A DNA stretch of 53,372 nucleotides from an uncultured Balneolaceae bacterium (GTDB lineage Bacteria; Bacteroidota; Rhodothermia; Balneolales; Balneolaceae): NCBI GenBank assembly GCA_937982515.1, contig CALJMB010000270.1, positions 1-53,372 of the forward strand. Direction: 5' to 3'. Made by a program: the position numbers and the translations under genes. The notes under the pieces were generated by a model that was not told the DNA's origin, did no database searches, and saw nothing but the letters and a program-made list of their open reading frames with translations. The first letter of the stretch is position 1. Each line of letters starts with the position of its first letter. Below are positions 1 to 8,625 of the stretch, one piece after another.

Positions 1-145
1 AGGCCTCCCCCACCTGCCGGAGTTTCTCCTGGTTGCGCTGGCAGATCGCATACATGTTGGCGTTGGGGTGCTTCTGGTAGATCGGGATGAACTCCGCCCC
101 GAAACCCAGCCCCACAATGGCTACGTTGACTCGCTTGTCGGACAT
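1..145 (-). CDS. Gfo/Idh/MocA-family oxidoreductase, N-terminal fragment (cut by window edge)
   Basis: Only the first 48 codons are inside the window; the gene continues beyond position 1. The translation begins MSDKRVNVAIVGLGFGAEF, which has the beta strand plus Gly-x-Gly-x-x-(G/A) turn of an NAD(P)-binding Rossmann fold and the lysine/valine-rich start typical of Gfo/Idh/MocA dehydrogenases. These enzymes oxidise or epimerise sugars and sugar acids using NAD(P). It follows the MFS gene on the same strand after 43 bp, so the two are probably cotranscribed. The substrate cannot be judged from the fragment. The ATG at 143-145 is the only plausible start seen. Confidence 0.75.
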   Translation of the reverse strand, partial: MSDKRVNVAIVGLGFGAEFIPIYQKHPNANMYAICQRNQEKLRQVGEA

Positions 146-188
146 GATAAAAGTAGATTGGTTATTTCAGATTTAATTTAAAAAAGGA

Positions 189-1772
189 TTAGACCTCTTG
201 AGGTTCTCGTTTCTCCAGGCGTTCCACCTGATAGCCCCCCCGGCTTCGGTCTCGCATAAACCATACTAAAAAGACCGCACCGGCCACGAAGGCGATGGGG
301 GTCACCCACCGGAAGGCCATACGTCCGCCGTAGTTGTCGGCCGGACGCAAGACAGCCGAAGCTTCGGCAATGAGCGGCTGCTCCTGGCCCATACCCGAGT
401 CGATCAGCGCCCTGAGCATGTTGCCCGTGGAGCGTCCGTTAAACGCTCCGTGCTCGCGGTAATAATCCAGTGCCTGGCGGGCCTGCTCCAGCACGTTGCT
501 GGCATCTGCCTGCCGGTAACCCAGCTGCGCCATAGCCTGGGGGTTACCCGCAGCCGCCTCGGCCTGCGCCACATAGCCGGGGAACCGCTCCACTACCTGG
601 TTGAGAATCTCTACGGTCTTGGGCTCATCGAGGGCCTCCGGGAGGTAGCCGTCGGCAATTTCACCCATAATGGCGTTTGAGGCGCCCCCGCCGATGAATC
701 CCATGCCGATCAACAGCACGATGCCCAGTGAGCCGGCCTTGGGAAAACGCTCGCTCATCAGCCCGATCATATTGGGCACAAAAAAGGCGATACCTATCGC
801 AAAGAAAGCTCCGGCAATCATGAGCGGGATCACGCCCGTTTCGATAAAGCTGAACATCAGCAGGCCTATGCCGGTCAGCAGGGAGGCGCCCACCAGCATG
901 CCGGTAGGAGAGAATCGCTCCACGAGCGGCCCGGCAAACATGCGCAGGGCAAACATCAGCCCGCTGATCCATACCAGCACCAGCATCCCGTGCAGGCCTG
1001 CTGCCTGCAGCACATCGGGGATCCAGCGCATCGTCCCCATCTCCATCGCCAGGGTGAACACCATCAGTGCGATCAGCCCCAGTACGTAACGGTTGCTAAA
1101 GGTATAGGCAAACATCTCTTTTACGGGTATGCCGGCCTGAGCGGTTTCCGTCTGGGGAAACTCTCGGGGAAACAGCATCCAGCCGTAGATTAAAATCGGG
1201 ATGTACACCAGCGCCATCTGCGTGGTCCAGTGACCGACATTGACAGGGCCCAGGGTGCCTATTTGAGACATGCCCCATCCCAGCAAACCGCCCAGCACCA
1301 GCCCGCCGGTGTAAAAGCCATGGAAATGATTGAGTTTGGTGGTCTTGTTGTCCGGATATAAGACGGCGGTCAGCGGGTTACCGGCTACCTCGATCATCCC
1401 GTTGCCAAAACCCATTCCGATGGCTCCTGCAAACAGAATCCAGAAGGCCGACGGATCTCCGGCAAAGAAGTAGGATACCAAAAACAGGGTCACGCCCAAC
1501 AGGTGGCCGGCAAAGGCGCCTTTGGTAGCATTCTTGAGCCCTATTTTCTCCAGGAATGGCCCGATGGTAAGCAGCGAGACGGACATCCCCCACAGGGCGG
1601 CCCCCCCGATGTAGCCTACATCGGCATTGGTTAAGATAAATTCGGTTTTAAGCTGGCCGAGGATGTTGCTTACCAGAACGAACGAAAAGGCCGTCGGCAT
1701 CAGCGCCAGACAAATACCAGTAAATATTTTGTCGCGTTCAATCCCATTTATTCCCGATAATTCTGAATTCAT
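189..1772 (-). CDS. MFS transporter, sugar/FHS-like
   Basis: Predicted inner-membrane permease with about twelve hydrophobic segments. Segments are visible from LALMPTAFSFVLVSNIL near the N-terminus to FVAGAVFLVWFM before a basic tail. A soluble stretch of about 100 residues between the last two helices is unusual for the family. The central motif NPLTAVLYPDNKTTKLNHFH resembles FucP/FHS-type sugar:proton symporters, hence the sugar call. The open frame extends to an upstream ATG at 1835, but the extra 21 residues are Asn/Gln-rich and look like translated A/T-rich leader, so the ATG at 1772 is preferred. It is followed by a Gfo/Idh oxidoreductase and lies downstream of secreted catabolic proteins, which fits uptake of a released sugar. 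The substrate is unknown. Confidence 0.8.
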   Translation of the reverse strand: MNSELSGINGIERDKIFTGICLALMPTAFSFVLVSNILGQLKTEFILTNADVGYIGGAALWGMSVSLLTIGPFLEKIGLKNATKGAFAGHLLGVTLFLVSYFFAGDPSAFWILFAGAIGMGFGNGMIEVAGNPLTAVLYPDNKTTKLNHFHGFYTGGLVLGGLLGWGMSQIGTLGPVNVGHWTTQMALVYIPILIYGWMLFPREFPQTETAQAGIPVKEMFAYTFSNRYVLGLIALMVFTLAMEMGTMRWIPDVLQAAGLHGMLVLVWISGLMFALRMFAGPLVERFSPTGMLVGASLLTGIGLLMFSFIETGVIPLMIAGAFFAIGIAFFVPNMIGLMSERFPKAGSLGIVLLIGMGFIGGGASNAIMGEIADGYLPEALDEPKTVEILNQVVERFPGYVAQAEAAAGNPQAMAQLGYRQADASNVLEQARQALDYYREHGAFNGRSTGNMLRALIDSGMGQEQPLIAEASAVLRPADNYGGRMAFRWVTPIAFVAGAVFLVWFMRDRSRGGYQVERLEKREPQEV

Positions 1773-1910
1773 GAAATTACAATTTGGTTGGTTATAGTTT
1801 AGTGTGGCGTGGATGTAACGTGATTCAACAATCACACAATTTCAGGGTAATTGTACCTAGCTGTAGCAATCACCTAAATACATACCACGCCTTCTTTCTG
1901 TAAGCTTGGA

Positions 1911-3167
1911 TTATTTACTTTGGCTAACCTGAGCTTCGTCAGGCGGGCGGTTAAGAAAGACGAAAGTCCCTTTCTTGTTACTGATAACAATATCGGGATA
2001 ACCGTTGCCTGTCAGATCTCCGGTCGCTATCTCTACCCCTACTCCCGAATTGTCATCAATTAAATACGGAGTAAAATCTATCACCCCGTTGCTGTATCGA
2101 TTTAATTTAAACCAATAAACTACGGCGGGAGCATTGGGTTCGTACCCTCCGGTAGGGCCATGAGCCCAAAATCGTTTACCGGATACCAAATCCTTCAATC
2201 CATCGCCGTCTATATCCACCAAAGCCAGTGCATGCGGCTGAGAGAACCGGACCCCATAAGGATTATCACTAAAGGCAGACCCTGTGATAAGGTGTTGCTC
2301 GAACCGGATTTCTTTCCCATCGCCAGGCAGCTGTCTGAACCATGCTAATCCCCATCCGTGGGCTTGCAGCGTTGTGACCACGTCGTTTAGTCCGTCTCCG
2401 TCTACATCATAAGCATACATCTGAGCGCCGCCAGGGCCGAAATCGGCTGCATGGTAGGTCCATTCAACATTCGTCCGGCCCGGGCCCGGATTCTCCCACC
2501 AGCCTTCGTGTTTGATGATATCCTCATAGCCGTCTCCGTTAACATCCCCCACTCCAAAGCCGTGGGTAAACTTCCCCCACTTATGCTGTTTGGAGATCCG
2601 GGTGAATTTCCAGGGGCGGGTTGGATCTTTGGGATCGGGCGCAGCATATCCCAAATATCCATTGGTATGAAAGAGGAGCTCCAACTTTCCGTTGCCCGTC
2701 AAATCATGAAAAACGGGTGACTCATTATCCACATTAGGGTGGATCAGATGCCGTTTCCAATATCCGTCTCCACCCTGTGGATTTTCATACCAATGAGCCG
2801 CCTCACCCGGGAAGCCCACTATAAGGATGTCGTTCCAGCCATCGCCATTTACATCATCGACGGCCACGATAAAGTTGTCGGAGTAGTTGCGTGCATCAAA
2901 AAGCCTCGGCTCATAAAACGCATGCTTGTTTTTAAAATCAGGCCCTTCGTACCAATAGGGACCCGCAATTATATCGGGGATTCCATCCTTGTTCAAATCG
3001 CCAATAGCCGCCCCTTCAGCATAGAAGGTGGAAGACAACTGAATTTTCTGAAAGGAATGCCATGGATGGCTTCCGGACTGACCATAGGATGGCCCGCACA
3101 ACAGAAGGCCCCATATGCCCATTACCAGTATGGCGTTAATTTTTTTCATTTTCATATTTCTGCTCAT
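1911..3167 (-). CDS. Secreted FG-GAP/VCBS repeat protein
   Basis: A 418-residue exported protein with a signal peptide (hydrophobic core about residues 11-25, likely cleavage after SYGQ). The body carries repeated Asp-rich calcium-binding loops of the FG-GAP/VCBS type, for example DLNKDGIPDII, DVNGDGWNDILI, DVNGDGYEDII, DVDGDGLNDVV and DIDGDGLKDLV, spaced about 50-60 residues apart. This predicts an integrin-like seven-bladed beta-propeller. No enzymatic residues are recognised. It starts 10 bp after the stop of the large propeller/HEAT protein, so the two are almost certainly cotranscribed and may act together in the periplasm or at the surface. An alternative start at the internal MKMKK (3155) would keep the signal peptide. 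Function unknown beyond a likely binding role. Confidence 0.8.
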   Translation of the reverse strand: MSRNMKMKKINAILVMGIWGLLLCGPSYGQSGSHPWHSFQKIQLSSTFYAEGAAIGDLNKDGIPDIIAGPYWYEGPDFKNKHAFYEPRLFDARNYSDNFIVAVDDVNGDGWNDILIVGFPGEAAHWYENPQGGDGYWKRHLIHPNVDNESPVFHDLTGNGKLELLFHTNGYLGYAAPDPKDPTRPWKFTRISKQHKWGKFTHGFGVGDVNGDGYEDIIKHEGWWENPGPGRTNVEWTYHAADFGPGGAQMYAYDVDGDGLNDVVTTLQAHGWGLAWFRQLPGDGKEIRFEQHLITGSAFSDNPYGVRFSQPHALALVDIDGDGLKDLVSGKRFWAHGPTGGYEPNAPAVVYWFKLNRYSNGVIDFTPYLIDDNSGVGVEIATGDLTGNGYPDIVISNKKGTFVFLNRPPDEAQVSQSK

Positions 3168-3177
3168 CGATATGCAA

Positions 3178-6081
3178 TTAATTATTTAGTTTTCCCAGTA
3201 ACTGATCAAGCTCTTGTCTGGCTTGGTGATAGGGCTCGGAGTCCGTTTTGCCTTGAAGTTTTTGCTCAACTTCTTCCAGAGCTTTCATAGCCTGTTCCGT
3301 TCCAATAGCCCCTGCACGCTTAATTGTATAGGGCAAAATATTGGATAGCTTTGCTTCCATAGCCATGTCCAAAGCCCGGTCTACATCCTGTTCCACCATC
3401 GGTTCCGCGGCATACCAAACCATTAGCGGAATATTATGGTCATCAGCATCCTCCGCATGAGCATACAGCCCTTTCAATACATCCCAGCGCCGGGCCGGCT
3501 CAATTCTCTGAAGCGCCGAAGCCAGATATAACCGTACGAGAGCAGAACTATCGCTAACGGCCATCTGTTCAAAGCGCTGCAGTGCAGCTTTAGATACTTT
3601 TTCGTCTTCAGCCAGCAGCTGCACCGCCCAGCTCCGAATGTACTCGCTCTCGTGACCCAGCAAGCCTAGCAGATCTTTCTCGGTAAGTCCTTCTGTGACG
3701 TGCAGCGCCCAGAGCGCCCGCAACTTGCGTGTAATTTCGGGATGTGTGGCCAGGATCTTTTTAAGCGCCTTGTGAACCCGTCTATCCGGACCGCGTTTTT
3801 GCAGGAGCAATCGTGCCTGCCGTACATACCATTCGTTGGTATTCAGTTGATACTCAACCAGCTCCATGCTTGATTTCTCAGAGAGATCAATTTTGACGAA
3901 CTCATCCTGGTGGTGGCTGATTTTAAAAATCCTGCCCAGTGTTTTGTCATGTACATCGGGATTGGGGCTGTGGCACTGGTTCTTATCGTACCAGTCGATG
4001 GCAAAGACCGATCCGCCGGGGCCGTACTGATAATCCAGCCATTGAGACCATGCATCGTTAGTCAGCAGAAAATCTTCTTGATGGCTGGCAGTATACCCCG
4101 AACCTTCCCGCCTGATGAGGTCGTTGTTGACCCGGTAGCCGTGAATATTATTCATCCACAATGAGTTCCTATCCACTCCCCAATGCTCAGCTCCCATATA
4201 AAACATGGCGCCGGCGTGAGCATGGCCGCCTCCGGCTTCTGCCGAGCGGAAGTTACCGGCGTGCGGACCTTTATTACCTACCCAGTGCACATGATCGGCA
4301 TGGGTTTTGATGTCATCATAGGTATACGGGTTGAAATGTTTACCGGCCTGTCGCTTGTAGCGTGCGCCCTGGATTACATGGTAAAAATGAGGGATCACAC
4401 AGACAGTGGCGAAGGCGTGGCCGTAGTCATTAAAATCAACCCCCCATGGATTACTGGTTCCGTGAGCAAATACTTCAAACTCGTGGCGAGTCGGATGATA
4501 CCGCCAAAAGCCGGCATTCAGCCTGAGGCGGGTGCTGTCAGGAGCTCCCGGTTTACCTACATTAGAATGGGTAAACACCCCATGGGCGCCATACAGCCAA
4601 CCATCGGGCCCCCAGATAAAGCTGTTAAGGGTCTCGTGAGTATCCTGATATCCCCATCCGTCCAGAAGCACTTCCGGCGGACCGGCCGGTTTGTCTCCGG
4701 ACTCATCAATGGGAATGAACAGCAGTTCTGGTGCCGCACCTACCCAAACACCGCCCAGGCCCACCTCGATTCCACTGACCAGATTCAGCCCTTCAATGAA
4801 AATCTTACGGCTGTCGAGGGTTCCATCTCCGTTGGTATCTTCAAAGATAAGGATACGATCCCTGCCTTCGCCTTCAGGGGCTTTTTGGGGATAGGTATGA
4901 GCCTCGGCTACCCACAGACGCCCCCGGTGATCCATAGCAAAAGCGATGGGACGAACCACATCCGGCTCGGAGGCCGCCAGGGTCACAGAAAATCCTTCAG
5001 GCAGTTCCATAGCCTTGACAGCTTCTTCTCCTGAGAGGCCTGCATTTTCAATAAAATCCCGCGGGGGTAATATCACTATATCTTCCGGCCGAAGTTCGTC
5101 TGAAAATTCGGGACGGGCAGAATAAAACCGAAAATCATCAAAATTGATGTGTGCCCATATATTGTCTCCGATGTAGGGGATTTGTGATATACCTGTCTCA
5201 TTATCAATCAACCGTATGTATATTTTTTGCCCTACATGTGGCTGCAAATCAACAACTACAGGACGGAGCCGCTCATGATTGTTGCCGGTAATCTTAAAAA
5301 GCACCTCGTCTGTTCCCGCATGTACCAATTCCACACGGGTATCTTCCAGTGCTCCACCGGAAACTTTAAACGCAGCAAAAGGATGGGTTACCTCAAATGG
5401 AGCAGAGATAAGGGTACCTGTGGCTTTGTAATTTTTTGTACCTCCGCTGCTGATATAATACTGTCCTGAAGCACTGACATTAGCATCAGCAGCATAAACC
5501 GAAGCAGAACCAGCCGCTATCGGTTGTTCGCTAAAAGCATCACCTGTGCTTGTCCAGCCCTGAAGCGACTCACTTTCAAAATCTAAATCAAATGGCTCCC
5601 CATTCCGTTGGGGCAGGACGCCTTCAGCCACAACCTCACCGGTTGACCCCTGTATAATCTGGAACTGTCCCTCCATACCCGATGCCCGATGGCCCGGTAT
5701 GGTACAGTAATACGTATCGTCTTCGGTGGCTTTAAATGTAATACTTGTTGTAGCCCCTTTTTCTATGATGGTCTCACTTATAGCACCATTTTTTTCCATG
5801 GCGATGTCATGAGCCAGAGGCTCTGCGTTAACAATGGTGATACGTACCATTTCCCCTTCCCGGGCCTGCAGAACAGGATTTCGAATTCCATCAATCGATC
5901 CGCCCATACCTATATACCCGGTTATCCTGGCTTCGAGTGTGTAATCACGATCAATTTGAGGTCTGTTTACCGACTCATAGTCTGTATCAAAGGCCGAACC
6001 AACTGCGGTAACGGCAAAAAGTAAAAATAAAAACGTTAAAGTAACGCGTAATTGGCTTATGTTGACAAATTGCTGGATCAT
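3178..6081 (-). CDS. Cupredoxin + PVC-type beta-propeller dehydrogenase-like + HEAT-repeat protein
   Basis: A 967-residue exported protein. After a signal peptide (about residues 12-30), residues 45-145 form a plastocyanin-like domain whose copper ligands can be assigned as His91, Cys126, His131 and Met136 (motif YYCTIPGHRASGM). Residues 165-330 look like a beta-sandwich carbohydrate-binding-type module (FESESLQGW...FDDFRFYSA). Residues 350-720 match the PVC-type membrane-bound dehydrogenase propeller (MELPEGFSVTLAASEPDV...DHRGRLWVAEAHTYPQ). The C-terminal 200 residues are helical HEAT-like repeats (LLGHESEYIRSWAVQLL). Family members commonly end in a CxxCH cytochrome; no CxxCH is present here, so the copper domain may be the electron relay. 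Neighbours (DUF1080, Gfo/Idh, MFS) are typical partners in sugar-oxidation clusters. The substrate is unknown. Confidence 0.8.
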   Translation of the reverse strand: MIQQFVNISQLRVTLTFLFLLFAVTAVGSAFDTDYESVNRPQIDRDYTLEARITGYIGMGGSIDGIRNPVLQAREGEMVRITIVNAEPLAHDIAMEKNGAISETIIEKGATTSITFKATEDDTYYCTIPGHRASGMEGQFQIIQGSTGEVVAEGVLPQRNGEPFDLDFESESLQGWTSTGDAFSEQPIAAGSASVYAADANVSASGQYYISSGGTKNYKATGTLISAPFEVTHPFAAFKVSGGALEDTRVELVHAGTDEVLFKITGNNHERLRPVVVDLQPHVGQKIYIRLIDNETGISQIPYIGDNIWAHINFDDFRFYSARPEFSDELRPEDIVILPPRDFIENAGLSGEEAVKAMELPEGFSVTLAASEPDVVRPIAFAMDHRGRLWVAEAHTYPQKAPEGEGRDRILIFEDTNGDGTLDSRKIFIEGLNLVSGIEVGLGGVWVGAAPELLFIPIDESGDKPAGPPEVLLDGWGYQDTHETLNSFIWGPDGWLYGAHGVFTHSNVGKPGAPDSTRLRLNAGFWRYHPTRHEFEVFAHGTSNPWGVDFNDYGHAFATVCVIPHFYHVIQGARYKRQAGKHFNPYTYDDIKTHADHVHWVGNKGPHAGNFRSAEAGGGHAHAGAMFYMGAEHWGVDRNSLWMNNIHGYRVNNDLIRREGSGYTASHQEDFLLTNDAWSQWLDYQYGPGGSVFAIDWYDKNQCHSPNPDVHDKTLGRIFKISHHQDEFVKIDLSEKSSMELVEYQLNTNEWYVRQARLLLQKRGPDRRVHKALKKILATHPEITRKLRALWALHVTEGLTEKDLLGLLGHESEYIRSWAVQLLAEDEKVSKAALQRFEQMAVSDSSALVRLYLASALQRIEPARRWDVLKGLYAHAEDADDHNIPLMVWYAAEPMVEQDVDRALDMAMEAKLSNILPYTIKRAGAIGTEQAMKALEEVEQKLQGKTDSEPYHQARQELDQLLGKLNN

Positions 6082-6340
6082 CAGTAATGAGTTTAATGGT
6101 TCTGTATTTATCCTTCCAACCGAGCCGGAGTTTAATAATTATTGGTGCAACCCAAAGCCCGGATTAATCGTTATCCTTTTCCCGCCTAACTTGCATCCAT
6201 TTTAGATTGGCATTGAAACTCAGAAATTATCAGATGACTACCGGCAAGCCCCCCTGCGTGTTACCGGTAACACCAATTTCACAAAATATCATATAAGCTG
6301 ATATTTGCAAGTTTCTAATCGGATAATAACAACTTTTACA

Positions 6341-6973
6341 TTATTCCCTGAGAGTTACGAGCCTAAACTCAGGGTCTCGTTCAAGCGAAAAATCCTTAAA
6401 ATATATTTCGATAGGTCCGAATCCGGCGTGCAACTGAAGCGCTATAATACCCTCCCGGGCTATGTAAGGGTCGTCCAGATCCACACACAAATGCCCATTA
6501 ATTGCTGTACGTACTTTACTGTCCACAGCCACTATCTCGTACCGGTTCCACCCGTCGAGGTTAGTATACTGGTCACAGCCCTTGTCCCAGAGCCATGCAC
6601 GGCCCAGCTCTTCGTACAGTTTTCCCCAGAACCCTTTGCCGATATCAGCCTGGGGGCCGCGCACGTGTCCCCCGGGCAACGCAGTGCTGCGGAACTGAAT
6701 GCCACTGTTGCCCTGCCCATCGACGATACGTACGTCTAACGTCAGCCGGAAGTCTTTAACTTTGGCCGTACTTCGTAGAAATTGGTTTTGTGAGATCCGT
6801 TCAGCCTTGCCTATAAGCATTCCATCCTCAACCCGCCAGTAACGCATGTCGCCCTCCCAGCCGCTTAAATCTTCTCCGTTGAAGAGAGTGGTTGTATTTT
6901 CAGTCAGAGTAGCCGTTCCAGAACAAGCCAGCGAAAGAAAGAGTACAGGTAACAGAAAGTAAAGTGGTTTCAT
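6341..6973 (-). CDS. DUF1080 (3-keto-disaccharide hydrolase-like) lipoprotein
   Basis: A 210-residue lipoprotein: the signal sequence ends in LSLAC, placing the lipidated cysteine at residue 17. The rest is a concanavalin-like beta-sandwich of the DUF1080 family, with the characteristic FNGEDLSGWEGDMRYWRVEDG start, NSGIQFRSTALPGG and WNRYEIVAVDSKVRTAINGH motifs and a final ALQLHAGFGPIEIYFKDFSL. Members of this family include 3-keto-glucoside hydrolases and many uncharacterised surface sugar proteins that co-occur with Gfo/Idh oxidoreductases and PVC-type propellers, as here. It sits 259 bp upstream of the cupredoxin-propeller gene on the same strand. Hydrolase activity is plausible but not shown by any residue I can assign. 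Confidence 0.85.
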   Translation of the reverse strand: MKPLYFLLPVLFLSLACSGTATLTENTTTLFNGEDLSGWEGDMRYWRVEDGMLIGKAERISQNQFLRSTAKVKDFRLTLDVRIVDGQGNSGIQFRSTALPGGHVRGPQADIGKGFWGKLYEELGRAWLWDKGCDQYTNLDGWNRYEIVAVDSKVRTAINGHLCVDLDDPYIAREGIIALQLHAGFGPIEIYFKDFSLERDPEFRLVTLRE

Positions 6974-7041
6974 AGTTTATATTGTTTATTTATATATTGG
7001 CACCGGTTAGGGTATTTTGGTCTTATCCTTCCACCTACAAG

Positions 7042-8145
7042 TTATTGTGATTCAGTTAAACCGTTTATTATCTCTTCCGGAGACTTCCGGGTGATGCCAA
7101 AATAAAACTTCTGCCCCGGATAATAAGCCTCCCTCATTTCAAAGTTTTCAAATGATACGCCACCCGGAATATCAACGTAACTGCTCCTGTCATTACTAAA
7201 GCCCCCATAATACTTGGCCCGTCCATTGACGCGGACATGAAGTGAAGAATCGTGCTCTGTGCTTTCCTTTCGCCAATATTGTGTAACCTTATAAAATGGG
7301 CGGTATCTCCACCATTGTTTATCATAATATCTGGAATTCTGGGGCCATGACGCGAGTTCCACAAATGATTCATCGGAGGCAGCCAAAGCGATATAACCTC
7401 CATTCATATCCCTGAGTAGCTGTTCTGCCGGATACCCCTCCTTTTCAACAAAGTGAATATCATCATACCCTTGATATAATTCCCGGGCATCAATTACCCG
7501 GTCTTTCAGATATAGCAACCGGACTCTGCTATAATTTCCCATAGTTGAAGTTAGGGCACAGCGCTGCATAGGCGCGCTGCCTTCATGGTGAAAAATCTCC
7601 AGCCCCATTTCTTCAGGCCGGTCACTGCGTATGGTAACCTTCAGGTACGGATGGGCTCCGTTAAGGAATTTCTCCATAAATATATAAAGCGATAACTGTT
7701 CCACATCCGGCCGGGTCGGGTCAGGATGAGAGATAGCACCACGTGTTATAGCTTCGAGTCCAAATTTTCCAGGGTTCTTACTGCCGCCGGCCCACATGAG
7801 CTTGCCTATTTTGCCATCGACATGAGAAGGTGAAATTTCGCTAAACTCCATTTTCCCGTTCACTACCGGCTCTACGGCAATAAAATTAATCATATGGGTC
7901 CTTCCCTTAAAATTGTGCCCGATGCGAAGCAGCCCCCGCGGACCGCCTATTCCATGTTCTACCGGATGCGGCCAAAGCGAAAAAACGATACCGTCGCGGA
8001 TGCCCCATACGGCAGGGCTATCTTCAGTCTCCGGCCGGATCCATTCAACTTTCGGGCTAGTAGATTGAGCCTGTATTCTGTCCTGCGGATGCAATAAAAC
8101 GAATAAACATACCATCCCAAAGATGGTTACACCTATAGCTTTCAT
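7042..8145 (-). CDS. Unrecognised secreted protein, 367 aa
   Basis: I do not recognise the family. The protein has a signal peptide (about residues 3-27, ending in RIQAQ) and a mixed beta-rich body with many aromatic residues. Noticeable stretches are WGIRDGIVFSLWPHPVEHGI, GPRGLLRIGHNF, a GGSKNPGKFGLEAITRGAISH segment and a C-terminal YPGQKFYFGITRKS. The abundance of Trp/Tyr and of His-Pro turns resembles periplasmic sugar-binding or sugar-processing proteins, but no catalytic signature can be assigned. It lies 68 bp upstream of the DUF1080 lipoprotein on the same strand, probably in one transcript. It could be a new hydrolase or lyase accessory. Confidence 0.7.
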   Translation of the reverse strand: MKAIGVTIFGMVCLFVLLHPQDRIQAQSTSPKVEWIRPETEDSPAVWGIRDGIVFSLWPHPVEHGIGGPRGLLRIGHNFKGRTHMINFIAVEPVVNGKMEFSEISPSHVDGKIGKLMWAGGSKNPGKFGLEAITRGAISHPDPTRPDVEQLSLYIFMEKFLNGAHPYLKVTIRSDRPEEMGLEIFHHEGSAPMQRCALTSTMGNYSRVRLLYLKDRVIDARELYQGYDDIHFVEKEGYPAEQLLRDMNGGYIALAASDESFVELASWPQNSRYYDKQWWRYRPFYKVTQYWRKESTEHDSSLHVRVNGRAKYYGGFSNDRSSYVDIPGGVSFENFEMREAYYPGQKFYFGITRKSPEEIINGLTESQ

Positions 8146-8625
8146 TTACTTTTTATTTACCGATATGTTATTGTGTAGCCAGCGCGTCTATTCAGCGCAG
8201 TCAACTGTAAGCTTACTACCCATTTCCAGCCTTTTTTCTTTAAAATCCCGAAGGCAGGGGCTTAATTTTATGAATTAGCAGCCGCTACAATAAACCTGTT
8301 ATAATTTGACTTTTCAATCACTCATACATCATTTTAAAATCTTTTTCATAAGAGCCTGCAACTCTTTAACTGCTTCAGGATAATCATTATAAAGATTTTA
8401 CTTTTAAGCAGAATCTGCTTCAATATAGTAAAGCTGCATAGAGGAGCACCGTCATTGATTTTACCATTTTTGACATTGTTGATATACACAAGCACGATTC
8501 CGCAATGCTTAAAGAAACTAAGTATATTGCGAGATAGCTAGGTTTATTATACCTGGATAGTCAAACTAATCTAATCAACATGTGGTTACTACTCCCCTTA
8601 AAGCAACGATGCCGAATGTTTCCGG
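8146..8625. other. 480-bp intergenic region, boundary between two minus-strand clusters
   Basis: A+T-rich region between the GH2 stop and the start of the unrecognised secreted protein. No gene of convincing length or composition was found on either strand, and no copy of the GTCCAT direct repeat is present. It must hold the 3' end of the GH59/sulfatase/GH2 cluster and probably a separate promoter for the 7042-8145 gene and those below it. No clear U-tailed terminator hairpin was seen. Confidence 0.5.

Noticed and set aside
6195..6204. ATCCATTTTA as a fifth operator half-site
   Set aside because: No second half-site at 21-bp spacing, and it points away from the minus-strand genes.
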